Shown: piece after piece, positions 18,540 through 25,845 of the stretch
Layout of the letters: each line of letters begins with the position of its first letter
Position numbering within the stretch: position 1 is the stretch's first letter
Origin: Flavobacterium agrisoli
GTDB taxonomy: Bacteria; Bacteroidota; Bacteroidia; Flavobacteriales; Flavobacteriaceae
DNA: 64,000 bases
Assembly: GCF_016522065.1 (NCBI RefSeq)
Contig: NZ_JAEHFV010000003.1
Coordinates: forward strand, 372,001-436,000
Reading direction: 5' to 3'
The notes under the pieces: generated by a model
The model's database searches: none
The model's input: only the letters and a program-made list of their open reading frames with translations
What the model was told of the DNA's origin: nothing
Position numbers and translations under genes: made by a program

Positions 18540-19673
18540 ATGGCGACAACAAAAATACAACTCAATACTATTGAGGAAGCAATAGAAGACATCCGACAAG
18601 GTAAAGTTATTATTGTAGTAGACGATGAAGACAGAGAAAATGAAGGTGATTTTTTGGCGGCAGCAGAAAAGATTACCCCAGAAATGATGAACTTTATGGC
18701 CACACATGGACGTGGATTAATTTGTGCTCCACTTACCGAAAGTCGCTGCCGAGAACTCGATTTAAAACCGATGGTGACCAATAATACCGATCATATGGAA
18801 ACCGCTTTTACCGTTTCTGTAGATTTAAAAGGGAATGGTGTTACGACAGGAATTTCAGCTTCAGATCGTGCCAAAACGGTTTTAGCCTTAGTTGATGCTA
18901 ATACCAAACCACACGAATTGGCTCGTCCGGGGCATATTTTTCCTTTAGTGGCCAAACAAGGCGGGGTTTTAAGAAGAACAGGTCATACCGAAGCGGCAAT
19001 TGATTTTGCTCGTTTGGCCGGATTTAAGTCTGCTGGAGTGATTTGTGAGATATTAAATGAAGACGGCACAATGGCGCGTTTACCACAATTGGTAGAAGTA
19101 GCTAAAAAATTCGATTTAAAATTAGTCTCTATCGAAGATTTAGTAGCTTACCGTATGCAACACGACAGCTTAATTGTAAAAAAAGAAGACTTTGATATTG
19201 AAACACGATTTGGAACGTTTAGATTGCGCGCCTACGAACAAACCACTAATAAGCAAATCCACATTGCACTTACCAAAGGCACATGGTCTTTGGGAGATGC
19301 TATTTTAACGCGTATCCACTCTTCGCAAGTAAATAATGATTTGTTGGGCACGTTAACTAACAATGCCGACCAGCAATTAGATGATATGTTTAAAGTGATT
19401 AATGAAAATGGGCGAGGAGCCGTAATTTTTGTAAATCAAGATATGTCGGCTGTGAATTTATTAAATCGAATTACCGAGTTAAAAGAATTACAAGCAACGG
19501 GCACGATGAAAGCGCCAAAAGTGGTGATAGATACCAAAGATTACGGTATTGGAGCTCAAATATTACATGACATCGATATTTCAAAAATTCGATTGGTATC
19601 CAATACAGAGCAAACAAAAAGGGTTGGAATGATTGGTTATGGTCTTGAAATTACCGAATATGTAAAGTATTAA
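18540..19673 (+). CDS. ribB: 3,4-dihydroxy-2-butanone-4-phosphate synthase with degenerate GTP cyclohydrolase II half
   Basis: The 377-residue protein starts with an intact RibB domain: '[11 protein letters not shown]' at residues 28-38 and '[11 protein letters not shown]'. It makes the four-carbon unit of riboflavin from ribulose 5-phosphate. The C-terminal half aligns with GTP cyclohydrolase II ('[12 protein letters not shown]'), but the three zinc cysteines are replaced in '[20 protein letters not shown]' and the EGRGIGL loop reads 'NQDMSAVNL'. The second half should therefore lack cyclohydrolase activity, and a separate ribA is expected elsewhere in the genome. Confidence 0.92.
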   Translation: MATTKIQLNTIEEAIEDIRQGKVIIVVDDEDRENEGDFLAAAEKITPEMMNFMATHGRGLICAPLTESRCRELDLKPMVTNNTDHMETAFTVSVDLKGNGVTTGISASDRAKTVLALVDANTKPHELARPGHIFPLVAKQGGVLRRTGHTEAAIDFARLAGFKSAGVICEILNEDGTMARLPQLVEVAKKFDLKLVSIEDLVAYRMQHDSLIVKKEDFDIETRFGTFRLRAYEQTTNKQIHIALTKGTWSLGDAILTRIHSSQVNNDLLGTLTNNADQQLDDMFKVINENGRGAVIFVNQDMSAVNLLNRITELKELQATGTMKAPKVVIDTKDYGIGAQILHDIDISKIRLVSNTEQTKRVGMIGYGLEITEYVKY

Positions 19674-19790
19674 AAAATAATTTTGAAAATATTTTTTTGC
19701 TAACGTATACGAAATGAAATGATTAAATCAACTATAAAAAATTAGCTGATTTTTTTTTGAATTTTTGTTTTTTTATCTAGAAAAACCTCT

Positions 19791-19798
19791 TATATTTG
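19791..19798 (+). promoter_or_regulatory. Bacteroidetes-type -7 element of tRNA-Ser
   Basis: TATATTTG matches TAnnTTTG 32 bp before the tRNA. A TTTTTG stretch at 19762-19767 may be the -33 element. Confidence 0.6.
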
Positions 19799-19830
19799 CA
19801 CTCGCAATCAGGAAATGATAGCAACATACT

Positions 19831-19915
19831 GGAGAAATGGCAGAGTGGTCGATTGCGGCAGTCTTGAAAACTGTTGACTGTAACAGGTCCGGGGGTTCGA
19901 ATCCCTCTTTCTCCG
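19831..19915 (+). tRNA. tRNA-Ser(UGA)
   Basis: The 85-nt gene has acceptor arms GGAGAAA/TTTCTCC, the anticodon TGA at 19865-19867 in a seven-base loop, a long variable arm of the class II type, and the T-loop GGTTCGAATCC. The discriminator is G and the 3' CCA is not encoded. The core genome ends here and accessory DNA follows. Confidence 0.96.
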
Positions 19916-19922
19916 CAGAATT

Positions 19923-19963
19923 AAAACCCTAACCCTTGTAAATGAAGGAGTTAGGTTTTTTTT
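19923..19963 (+). terminator. Terminator after tRNA-Ser
   Basis: CCTAAC-CCTT pairs with AAGG-A-GTTAGG (one bulge) and is followed by eight T residues. Confidence 0.75.
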
Positions 19964-20054
19964 GTTTTTACTTTTAGTCCACATTTAGCCCACAACCATT
20001 CAAAAACGATTTTAAAACTTATTTACAATACTATATAATCCTTTTGATTCGATT

Positions 20055-20480
20055 TTAGCTTGTAAATTCCATTCTTGATACATTGAGGAGCATTTCGCAA
20101 AAAACATCGTTATACGGCTTTGCATACCCTTCTTTTATCATAATCTCATTTAAAACTCTGCCATCATTTAAAATAAGATAACCAAGACTTCTACCGTATT
20201 TGTCTTGAAGGTTATTTTCTTCTTGAATTAATGTGCATTTATCCCCTATTGAAATATTACTTTTTAAAAATTCAAAAGACATATAACCAAGCTTAATTAA
20301 AAATGCAGCAGGAATATGCAGCTCTTTTTCATCCTTTTTTATTTTATTACAATAATTCATTTCGGGGGCATCAATGCCATATAATCGAATTTCAAACTGC
20401 TTTTTAGTTAAAAAATCTTCTGCAATTAGACCGTCTCCATCGACGAATCCCTTTACTTTCCGAATAATATTTCTTGTCAT
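20055..20480 (-). CDS. Thermonuclease-like nuclease (SNase fold)
   Basis: A 141-residue protein whose motifs match staphylococcal nuclease: 'VKGFVDGDGLIAE', then 'IRLYGIDAPE' with the catalytic Arg and Glu, and 'DKYGRSLGYL' with the second Arg. The frame is open to 20627, but the ATG at 20480 is preferred. An ATG at 20579 would leave 8 bp to the divergent gene, and the extra residues are not part of the fold. No signal peptide is visible from this start, so secretion is unclear. It lies just after tRNA-Ser in the accessory region. Confidence 0.82.
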   Translation of the reverse strand: MTRNIIRKVKGFVDGDGLIAEDFLTKKQFEIRLYGIDAPEMNYCNKIKKDEKELHIPAAFLIKLGYMSFEFLKSNISIGDKCTLIQEENNLQDKYGRSLGYLILNDGRVLNEIMIKEGYAKPYNDVFCEMLLNVSRMEFTS

Positions 20481-20587
20481 ACGTTTATTAGCGTTAAAAT
20501 GCCTTAAATAGCATTTGTTAAGTGATTGATTGTTAGATATGTACTTTGTAAATTTAAAAAAAAGTTTAATTAAATACATATTAAGAA

Positions 20588-21391
20588 ATGGCAAGACAAA
20601 AAGGGCATATAAAATATGTCGGAACATTAGGCGAAGTGAGACACTTCAAAATTAAAGGTAACGAAGGTTATTTTGCTGGTCTAAAAGGTGGACCAACTGC
20701 AGAACAAGTAAAAAATGATCCTGGTTTTATACGTACTCGTGAAAATATGAGTGAATTTACTGCTTGTGCAAACGCAGGTAAATCATTAAGAGTTGGTTTG
20801 TCGGCTTTAATGAAACAAATGTCCGATAGTCAACTAACAGGAAGACTAACCGCGATTATGAAAAAAATCAATATTGAAGATGGTTCTGAAGCGAGAGGAC
20901 AAAGAGCCGTTTTGGTTTCACAACAACCACAATATTTAAAAGGTTTGGATTTCAATCGCAACATTTCTTTTAATGGTGTTTTCAGAGCTCCATTTACATT
21001 GACCGCTACAGTTGGAAGGAACGAGAGTACATTAAGTATTCCAGAGTTTAATCCGCTTAATTTTTTGAACATTCCATCAGGAGCAACTCACTTTAGATTT
21101 ATCAATGCAATATCTGTTGTTTCGGACACTATTTTTAATCCAATTACGGGAGCTTACGAACCTGCCGAGCCTGCTCTAAATGAAATGTCAAACATAGCTT
21201 ATTCAGATTATACTCCGGTAGATGCTGTAACTCCGATAATTGATGTTACTGCTGCTTTACCAGGTGCGCCAACAATGACAATCAATGTTGCTGTTTTGGG
21301 TAGTATTGGAATAGAATTTTATCAAATGGTAGGATCTAATTATTATTTATTCAATGCGGGTAATGCTTTAAAAATCCAAGAGACTTTCTAA
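20588..21391 (+). CDS. Bacteroidetes protein of unknown function beginning MARQKG
   Basis: The 267-residue protein has a basic N-terminal half of about 110 residues ('MARQKGHIKYVGTLGEV', 'RTRENMSEFTACANAGKSLR') and a C-terminal half rich in short beta-like stretches. No signal peptide, membrane segment or catalytic motif is visible. I recall similar MARQKG proteins of about 250-270 residues in many Bacteroidetes genomes, often as several paralogues, with no assigned function. It has its own terminator and is followed by a long hairpin-rich non-coding region. A near-consensus TACTTTG lies at 20542-20548. A link to the RNA-like region is a hypothesis from position only. Confidence 0.75.
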   Translation: MARQKGHIKYVGTLGEVRHFKIKGNEGYFAGLKGGPTAEQVKNDPGFIRTRENMSEFTACANAGKSLRVGLSALMKQMSDSQLTGRLTAIMKKINIEDGSEARGQRAVLVSQQPQYLKGLDFNRNISFNGVFRAPFTLTATVGRNESTLSIPEFNPLNFLNIPSGATHFRFINAISVVSDTIFNPITGAYEPAEPALNEMSNIAYSDYTPVDAVTPIIDVTAALPGAPTMTINVAVLGSIGIEFYQMVGSNYYLFNAGNALKIQETF

Positions 21392-21440
21392 AAAAAACCA
21401 TCAGTTTGTAAGACTGCAAAGTTTGCAATGTTGCAAATTA

Positions 21441-21466
21441 AGCCCTTTCTAACGAGAGGGCTTTTT
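21441..21466 (+). terminator. Terminator of the MARQKG gene
   Basis: AGCCCTTTC pairs with GAGAGGGCT (nine pairs, one U.G) around a 4-nt loop and is followed by five T residues, 50 bp after the stop codon. Confidence 0.8.
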
Positions 21467-21595
21467 GCTTTACACTTATTTACCTATAATGTGCAATTAT
21501 ATAGGGCTTATAGTGCTTTTAAGGGTAGAATAAACATCGGTTTAACGAGAGAAAAATCCAAGGAAGCCTCAATCATCAAATTTGGGAGCTGTCAA

Positions 21596-22249
21596 TCGGA
21601 TAAGGGGGAATCAGCGCTGTTTTTTTTGAGAGAATGCTTATCGGGAACTTTCATTTGGAATCGGATGTTGTGGCATTCTTTCAAAAAAAATTGCATCCAT
21701 AGGGGGTTGGGGAAATGGAAGATTGCCCCAACTGTACTTACCGAGTGCGGTGGCAGTAGCGAAACAAGGGTATTTTTATTTGCTTTCGTAAACTTCATTT
21801 TTAGCAGAGGGTTTCTTGCAAATAAAAATACTCTTGTGGGCAAATTTGTTTTTTGAGGATGCCTGAAAATGTGTTCAGAAAGCAGGTGTTAGTATTCAGT
21901 AGAAAATTTGTTGTGAGACGTTGTGGCATCTTCAAAAAACAATGCAAATACTATCCTATTCAGGGCGGGTGCGTTGGGGTGCGGCTATTTTACATAATAA
22001 GCTTATGGTTTCGGTGTGGCTGGTGTTCAGCCATACTGAACCATAATGGCTTATTATGTAACATAGCTTGGGGGTGGTTTTGGGCTTTCGAGCGTTGGGA
22101 AGTAGCTTATTGCAGTTGTGGAGTTTACGGAGCAAGCTGCAATGTGCTACTAGAGCGTTGGCAGAAGCCCAAAACCACAGGAGCGTTGGCAGAGCGTTGG
22201 CCGGGTGGGAGCAAAAAGGTCAGCGATAGCGTTCCTATTTCTTTTTTTT
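21596..22249 (+). ncRNA. Candidate large structured RNA: chain of long hairpins
   Basis: No credible gene is present, but the DNA folds into a series of long stems. Arms lie at 21620-21637/21673-21690 (18 pairs), 21706-21712/21726-21732 (7), 21764-21783/21818-21837 (20), 21846-21863/21925-21942 (18), 21984-22022/22028-22067 (about 37 with small bulges), 22074-22087/22165-22178 (14, with further inner stems) and 22195-22202/22218-22225 (8). A T8 run at 22242-22249 could end transcription. Nearly every non-Watson-Crick pair is G.U on the plus strand, which indicates a plus-strand RNA. The 5' end and promoter are not evident. It matches no RNA family that I recognise. Confidence 0.55.
22090..22200 (+). 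repeat. Four copies of GAGCGTTGG
   Basis: Exact copies lie at 22090-22098, 22153-22161, 22181-22189 and 22192-22200; a variant GTGCGTTGG lies at 21969-21977. The first two face each other in a 13-by-13-nt internal loop of the hairpin whose outer stem is 22074-22087/22165-22178. Confidence 0.85.
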
Positions 22250-22415
22250 GTTACTATTTTGTACTTTGGTTAAATTCAAAGTGAAGTTTTGTTGTAAATC
22301 AATCTTTATGTAGTTTTGGAATACTTAGTTTAAACTAAACTTTTGATTTAATAAAGTCAACTTTCAAATTTTCAATGTGATAAACTTATACAAAAATAGC
22401 ATTGACCTATAATAT
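22250..22415. other. AT-rich spacer downstream of the Fic gene
   Basis: It contains a small hairpin (ACTTTG/CAAAGT near 22262-22281) and a 14-bp perfect palindrome TTAGTTTAAACTAA at 22325-22338. No gene is visible. Confidence 0.5.
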
Positions 22416-23900
22416 TTACCCATTTGTAATTATTTTCAATTTAGCTTCATCGTGTTCTTTGAAGGCATTGCTTTGAGTAAGATGATTTTCTAATGCTTCC
22501 ATATCATTTGCTAGCAAAGTTGCAGTGAATTCTTGTGCTCTTTGTAACATTCTTATGTAGACTGCTGGATCATCGTTTCTTGTAAGTCTTCTTAATGCTC
22601 CCAAATAATCATCGCGATATACTGTAGGAATTATGATTCGTGTTTGGCTTGCTTTTACTAATTCGGCATTCATCATTACTCTTGCAATTCTACCGTTTCC
22701 GTCTAAAAATGGATGTATTTCACTTATCATAAACATTATGTAAGCTGCTTTGGCGAATGGTTCTTGTAATGCTTGGTAGTAATCAAATCCTTTTATTAAA
22801 GTACCTCTAACCAAAGTGTGTTCAACAAAATGTGTTTCTCCTGCCCGGTTGTTTTTGTCCTTGAATTGTCCTGGTTTTTTTGAGGTTCTGGCTGCCAATA
22901 GTATTTGATGTCTGTATTGCAATATATTTAGTAATTCGTTAGGATTTGAAGGTGTTGTGCACATTTCCTTTTGATTGCTTACTAATTTATAGGTTCCTAA
23001 AATGTCGTGTGAATCTTCGTCACGATTTGGAATTGGTGTTTCGGTTTGAATGATGCTTTTGGCTTCTTCGATTTCAAAAATAGTTCCTTCGATATAGTTA
23101 GAAAAATAAGCTTCAAAGAAAGCGAAGTTTCTAAAAGCATTGACGTCAATATTTACATCTTGTCTGTTTTTATAGGGTTGTTGCTGTAATTCTATAAATA
23201 ATTTTTCAAATAATTCCAAGCGATGTTTATCGTAAGGATTTCCTAAAGCTCTGGCTACTGCTATTGGTGAAGTCAGTATTTTGGAAGGTTTTGTAGAAAG
23301 TAAAGCGCTTATCAGTTTGTTTAGCTTTTCAAACTCGGACTGCATCTTTAATTTCTCCGCTATATCTTTTGCTTTGTCTCTGAATTGGTTTAATCCTTCT
23401 TCCCCTTTTACCTGTACTATTTGTTCCAGTTTGTTTTCTATTTCAGGTAAGGTAATGGTTTTGGAAGTTGGTCCTACTTGACGTGAAGATTGTAAATTCT
23501 CTAAAAAAGCTCTTTCTTGCTGCGATACAAATAATTCGCCCGAAAACGGATTGTCACCTTCAATTGCCGGCATTCCTTCCATAAAACGTATGGTTATTCC
23601 CGGCAGTTCAATTTTCTTGGTATAGGTATAGGTTACAAATATTTGATTTGCCTTAGTTGGTTTGAATTCTATTGCAGATCGATGACTTAATACTGCTCCG
23701 GGGTACAGTTTTCCTAAAATAGTAAAGATATTTCTTCGAATAATTGTTCCCTCCGATTCGTTAAAATTTGAAGTATAAATACGGGGTGCAATTTTTTTTA
23801 TTTGTCCTTCCTCTTCCAGTTTACCTAATTGCCTGTTTAAAGCACTATCACTTGTTGCAAAAATGATTTCTTGAAGGTGAATAGGGATGTTGTTTTCCAT
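22416..23900 (-). CDS. Fic-domain AMP-transferase with N-terminal winged-helix (AbiEi-like) region
   Basis: The 494-residue protein has a Fic core with 'HPFLDGNGRIAR' (catalytic His396). A class II inhibitory helix motif, 'SNYIEG' with Glu271, lies before it and should clamp the active site. The first 150 residues look like an AbiEi/type IV antitoxin fold: 'SALNRQLGKLEEEGQIKKI' is a winged helix and 'GAVLSHRSAIEF' is typical of that group. Fic enzymes attach AMP to hydroxyl groups of target proteins. A promoter at 23920-23927 and six phased TTCCA motifs upstream suggest self-repression through the N-terminal domain. Target and role (toxin-like or defence) are unknown. Confidence 0.88.
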   Translation of the reverse strand: MENNIPIHLQEIIFATSDSALNRQLGKLEEEGQIKKIAPRIYTSNFNESEGTIIRRNIFTILGKLYPGAVLSHRSAIEFKPTKANQIFVTYTYTKKIELPGITIRFMEGMPAIEGDNPFSGELFVSQQERAFLENLQSSRQVGPTSKTITLPEIENKLEQIVQVKGEEGLNQFRDKAKDIAEKLKMQSEFEKLNKLISALLSTKPSKILTSPIAVARALGNPYDKHRLELFEKLFIELQQQPYKNRQDVNIDVNAFRNFAFFEAYFSNYIEGTIFEIEEAKSIIQTETPIPNRDEDSHDILGTYKLVSNQKEMCTTPSNPNELLNILQYRHQILLAARTSKKPGQFKDKNNRAGETHFVEHTLVRGTLIKGFDYYQALQEPFAKAAYIMFMISEIHPFLDGNGRIARVMMNAELVKASQTRIIIPTVYRDDYLGALRRLTRNDDPAVYIRMLQRAQEFTATLLANDMEALENHLTQSNAFKEHDEAKLKIITNG

Positions 23901-24078
23901 TATAATTGCTTTTTAAACTCAAAATTAGCTACTATTTTCCATTAAAAAGTAATTTTACGCAAAAAATTTCCATTATAAATGAATTGGTAATTGATTTGAA
24001 TTTCCACTAAAAATAACTTTCCCTAGAAAACCAAGCCTTATTTTCCAATAAATATCTATTTTACGCAAAAATTTTCCA
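23895..24078 (-). promoter_or_regulatory. Array of six TTCCA motifs covering the fic promoter
   Basis: Motifs of the form TTTCCAnTA lie at 23895, 23937, 23968, 24002, 24043 and 24074, spaced 42, 31, 34, 41 and 31 bp. Motifs 1-3 and 4-6 repeat with a period of 106-107 bp. Around motifs 2-3 and 5-6 the shared string TTTTACGCAAAAA recurs. The -7 element TAATTTTG (minus strand, 23920-23927) lies between the first and second motif, and the first overlaps the start codon. Confidence 0.65.
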
Positions 24079-24193
24079 GTAATTGGAGTTAGTTGTTTTT
24101 TAAAGCTATGGCAAAAGGAAATTCAGAGAGTGATGGAATGTTTTGTAATTGCGAAATGATTTTGCAAATTGCTGGAGAGACTGCTTGCATACA

Positions 24194-24427
24194 TTATAAA
24201 GAGAAACGAACAAATGGTTCTACATTGTAGCGTTTTGCTACTAACAAACATACCTTGTTACTAATTTTTTCGGTAGTTTGTTTTAGGTATTTTACAATCG
24301 TTTTGGATGAATATAAATTTTCTAATTTTTTTATATCCTCTTCAAAAGTATCTGGAGTAGTAGCATACAAAGCCCTTGGAATAATAATATCCTTATCTCT
24401 TGAGAGACTCAATTTATCATAATCCAT
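24194..24427 (-). pseudogene. Remnant of a small antitoxin-like protein (DUF6922-like)
   Basis: The frame from the ATG at 24427 codes for 77 residues ('MDYDKLSLSRDKDIIIPRAL...'). The same frame stays open upstream for another 40 codons and reads 'FPKHLFWDMDYDKL', the conserved opening of a family I recall as DUF6922. No ATG, GTG or TTG occurs before the next stop, so the original start codon seems lost. It could still be expressed from the internal ATG as a shortened protein. Related proteins are often paired with nucleotidyltransferase toxins; no partner gene is visible here. Confidence 0.5.
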
Positions 24428-24904
24428 ATCCCAAAATAAATGTTTGGGAAAAATTGTCGCTATGTTTATTGATCGCTTTACTTTTAAAATTATTGAATTG
24501 GAGACTATAAGTGGTAAACTAGAACAAATTTCAATACTTTGATTTTAATGGCTAATGCATTTATCCTCAAAATTGCTATTCAATTTAAGCCGTTTTTTAT
24601 TTTAATTTTTCAAAAGGAGGTCACAGGTTCGAATCCCTATAGCCCTCAAGTATCTGTATTTTATAGCTTTATTACTCCCCACTTAAAAGTAGTGGGTCAA
24701 ATTTTTTACAAAAAAGGTTTTTTAAAAAAGGAAAATATAGGTGTACCATTTTTAGTAGCCACTAAAATGGTTACTAAATTTGCTAGGATTGCTATGATAC
24801 TTTCTACATTCATATTGTAAATATACTAAATAAAATTTTACAACTTCTTCTTTCTGGAATAGTGACGTAAAACTTCGACCGCCTGCTTAAAAGGCAGGTG
24901 TTCT
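24428..24904. other. Non-coding stretch with a tRNA 3' scar
   Basis: No gene is supported. It contains the tRNA-like fragment at 24615-24648, a small hairpin CCCAC/GTGGG near 24676-24697, and a CCTGC/GCAGG hairpin at 24882-24898 just beyond the end of the DUF5655 gene that might end that transcript. Confidence 0.5.
24615..24648 (+). pseudogene. 3' fragment of a tRNA (possible attachment-site scar)
   Basis: The sequence shows a variable loop AGGTC, a T-arm CACAGGTTCGAATCC and an acceptor-like TAGCCCTCA, but no D-arm or anticodon arm. The 5' T-stem (ACAGG) does not pair with the 3' side (CCCTA), so it looks like a join of two tRNA ends. GGTTCGAATCCCT (24626-24638) is shared with tRNA-Ser at 19894-19906, although most of that is the universal T-loop. 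Confidence 0.55.
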
Positions 24905-25813
24905 TTATGCTATAGCTTGTTTGATTAAACTCATAATGTACTCTAAATTTTCCGTATCTTTTACAGTTACTTCATAATCTCCATTCCCATTATGTCCAGT
25001 TGTTGAAACATCTCGCATCAAATTTTTAGGATCATCTAATTGGCTTTTTTTCAAATTTATCCAAATTTTTAATGATTTGGCTTGTAATTCTATATCAACA
25101 ACATTTTTATTGACTTTAAAGGCTATATACCATTTTTTAGGAACAATTTCAAAATCAGGTTTTAAGTTTAGAATTCCTTGTTTGAAACTTTCATACAATT
25201 CAATAATTTCTTCTGATCTTCTATTTAGATGGTCTTCTTCTGTATAAACTTTGATTTCATCGGTTACCGATTTCATCACACTGTTTTGTTGCGTTAGCGG
25301 TTTTATACTTTCGGCTGATTTAGTTTTCTTAATAGGATTGATGCTAATTAAATCATTCTCATATCTTTTAATTTCCCACAATTCTATAGCAATATCTTTG
25401 AAATTAGTTGCTAATCTTTGGTTTTCAGTAAAACTAGGAGATACGAAAACAACTCGTGTTTGTGACCAATCTACTGAAGTACTGTGAATTGCTTTTTGCA
25501 AAGTTTCGTTATATGTCAGAACAAAATCGGCTTTGTTTTCCAGCATTAAACTTAAATACGTAAAACCTTGATCTACTACACTTACATTTTTATCCCGTTT
25601 GTATTCAATAATAACAAAAGCTTTCGATTGTGGGTCATAGCCCAAAGTATCAATACGTTTCCCTTTTATTACAAACTCTGAATTCACCATTTCTAAACCC
25701 ATTAATTCCAAGAGGTTCTTTTCAAATAAGGTTTGAATTTCTTTTTCTAGTTTAAAAGGTTTTTCTTTTAATATACTGAGACTATTGGTGTTTTTAAATT
25801 GGTATAAATTCAC
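24905..25813 (-). CDS. DUF5655 protein with N-terminal PD-(D/E)XK-like nuclease region
   Basis: The 302-residue protein has 'KRIDTLGYD' followed by 'FVIIEYKRD', which fits the Asp...Glu-x-Lys core of PD-(D/E)XK nucleases (about residues 50-75). The C-terminal part (about 200-300) resembles the DUF5655 domain, 'KKWYIAFKVNKNVVDIE', which I recall as a partner of such nuclease domains. It is the last gene of the restriction operon, 32 bp after the phospholipase D-like gene. A role in DNA damage or defence is likely but not proven; it may act as an accessory nuclease. Confidence 0.78.
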   Translation of the reverse strand: MNLYQFKNTNSLSILKEKPFKLEKEIQTLFEKNLLELMGLEMVNSEFVIKGKRIDTLGYDPQSKAFVIIEYKRDKNVSVVDQGFTYLSLMLENKADFVLTYNETLQKAIHSTSVDWSQTRVVFVSPSFTENQRLATNFKDIAIELWEIKRYENDLISINPIKKTKSAESIKPLTQQNSVMKSVTDEIKVYTEEDHLNRRSEEIIELYESFKQGILNLKPDFEIVPKKWYIAFKVNKNVVDIELQAKSLKIWINLKKSQLDDPKNLMRDVSTTGHNGNGDYEVTVKDTENLEYIMSLIKQAIA

Positions 25814-25845
25814 AACTAATTATTATTTAATATTTTTTTTGAAGC

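Noticed and set aside
18440..18540. FMN riboswitch in front of ribBA
   Set aside because: Only 8 bp separate the permease stop from the ribBA start and no RFN-type sequence is visible.
22074..22178. Group II intron domain or tRNA-like structure
   Set aside because: No domain V signature, no conserved catalytic triad context and no tRNA arms are present in the hairpin.
21428..22284. Two overlapping open frames of about 142 residues in the hairpin region
   Set aside because: The translations are rich in Cys, Trp and Phe, follow the inverted repeats and resemble no protein; the stems explain the sequence better.
19894..24638. A complete integrative element bounded by tRNA-Ser and the tRNA scar
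   Set aside because: Of the 13 shared bases 11 are the universal T-loop, the sequences differ directly afterwards, and no integrase or excisionase is present between them.
24539..24820. 93-residue open frame across the tRNA scar
   Set aside because: It reads through the tRNA fragment and low-complexity AT-rich DNA, has no protein-like features and no promoter.
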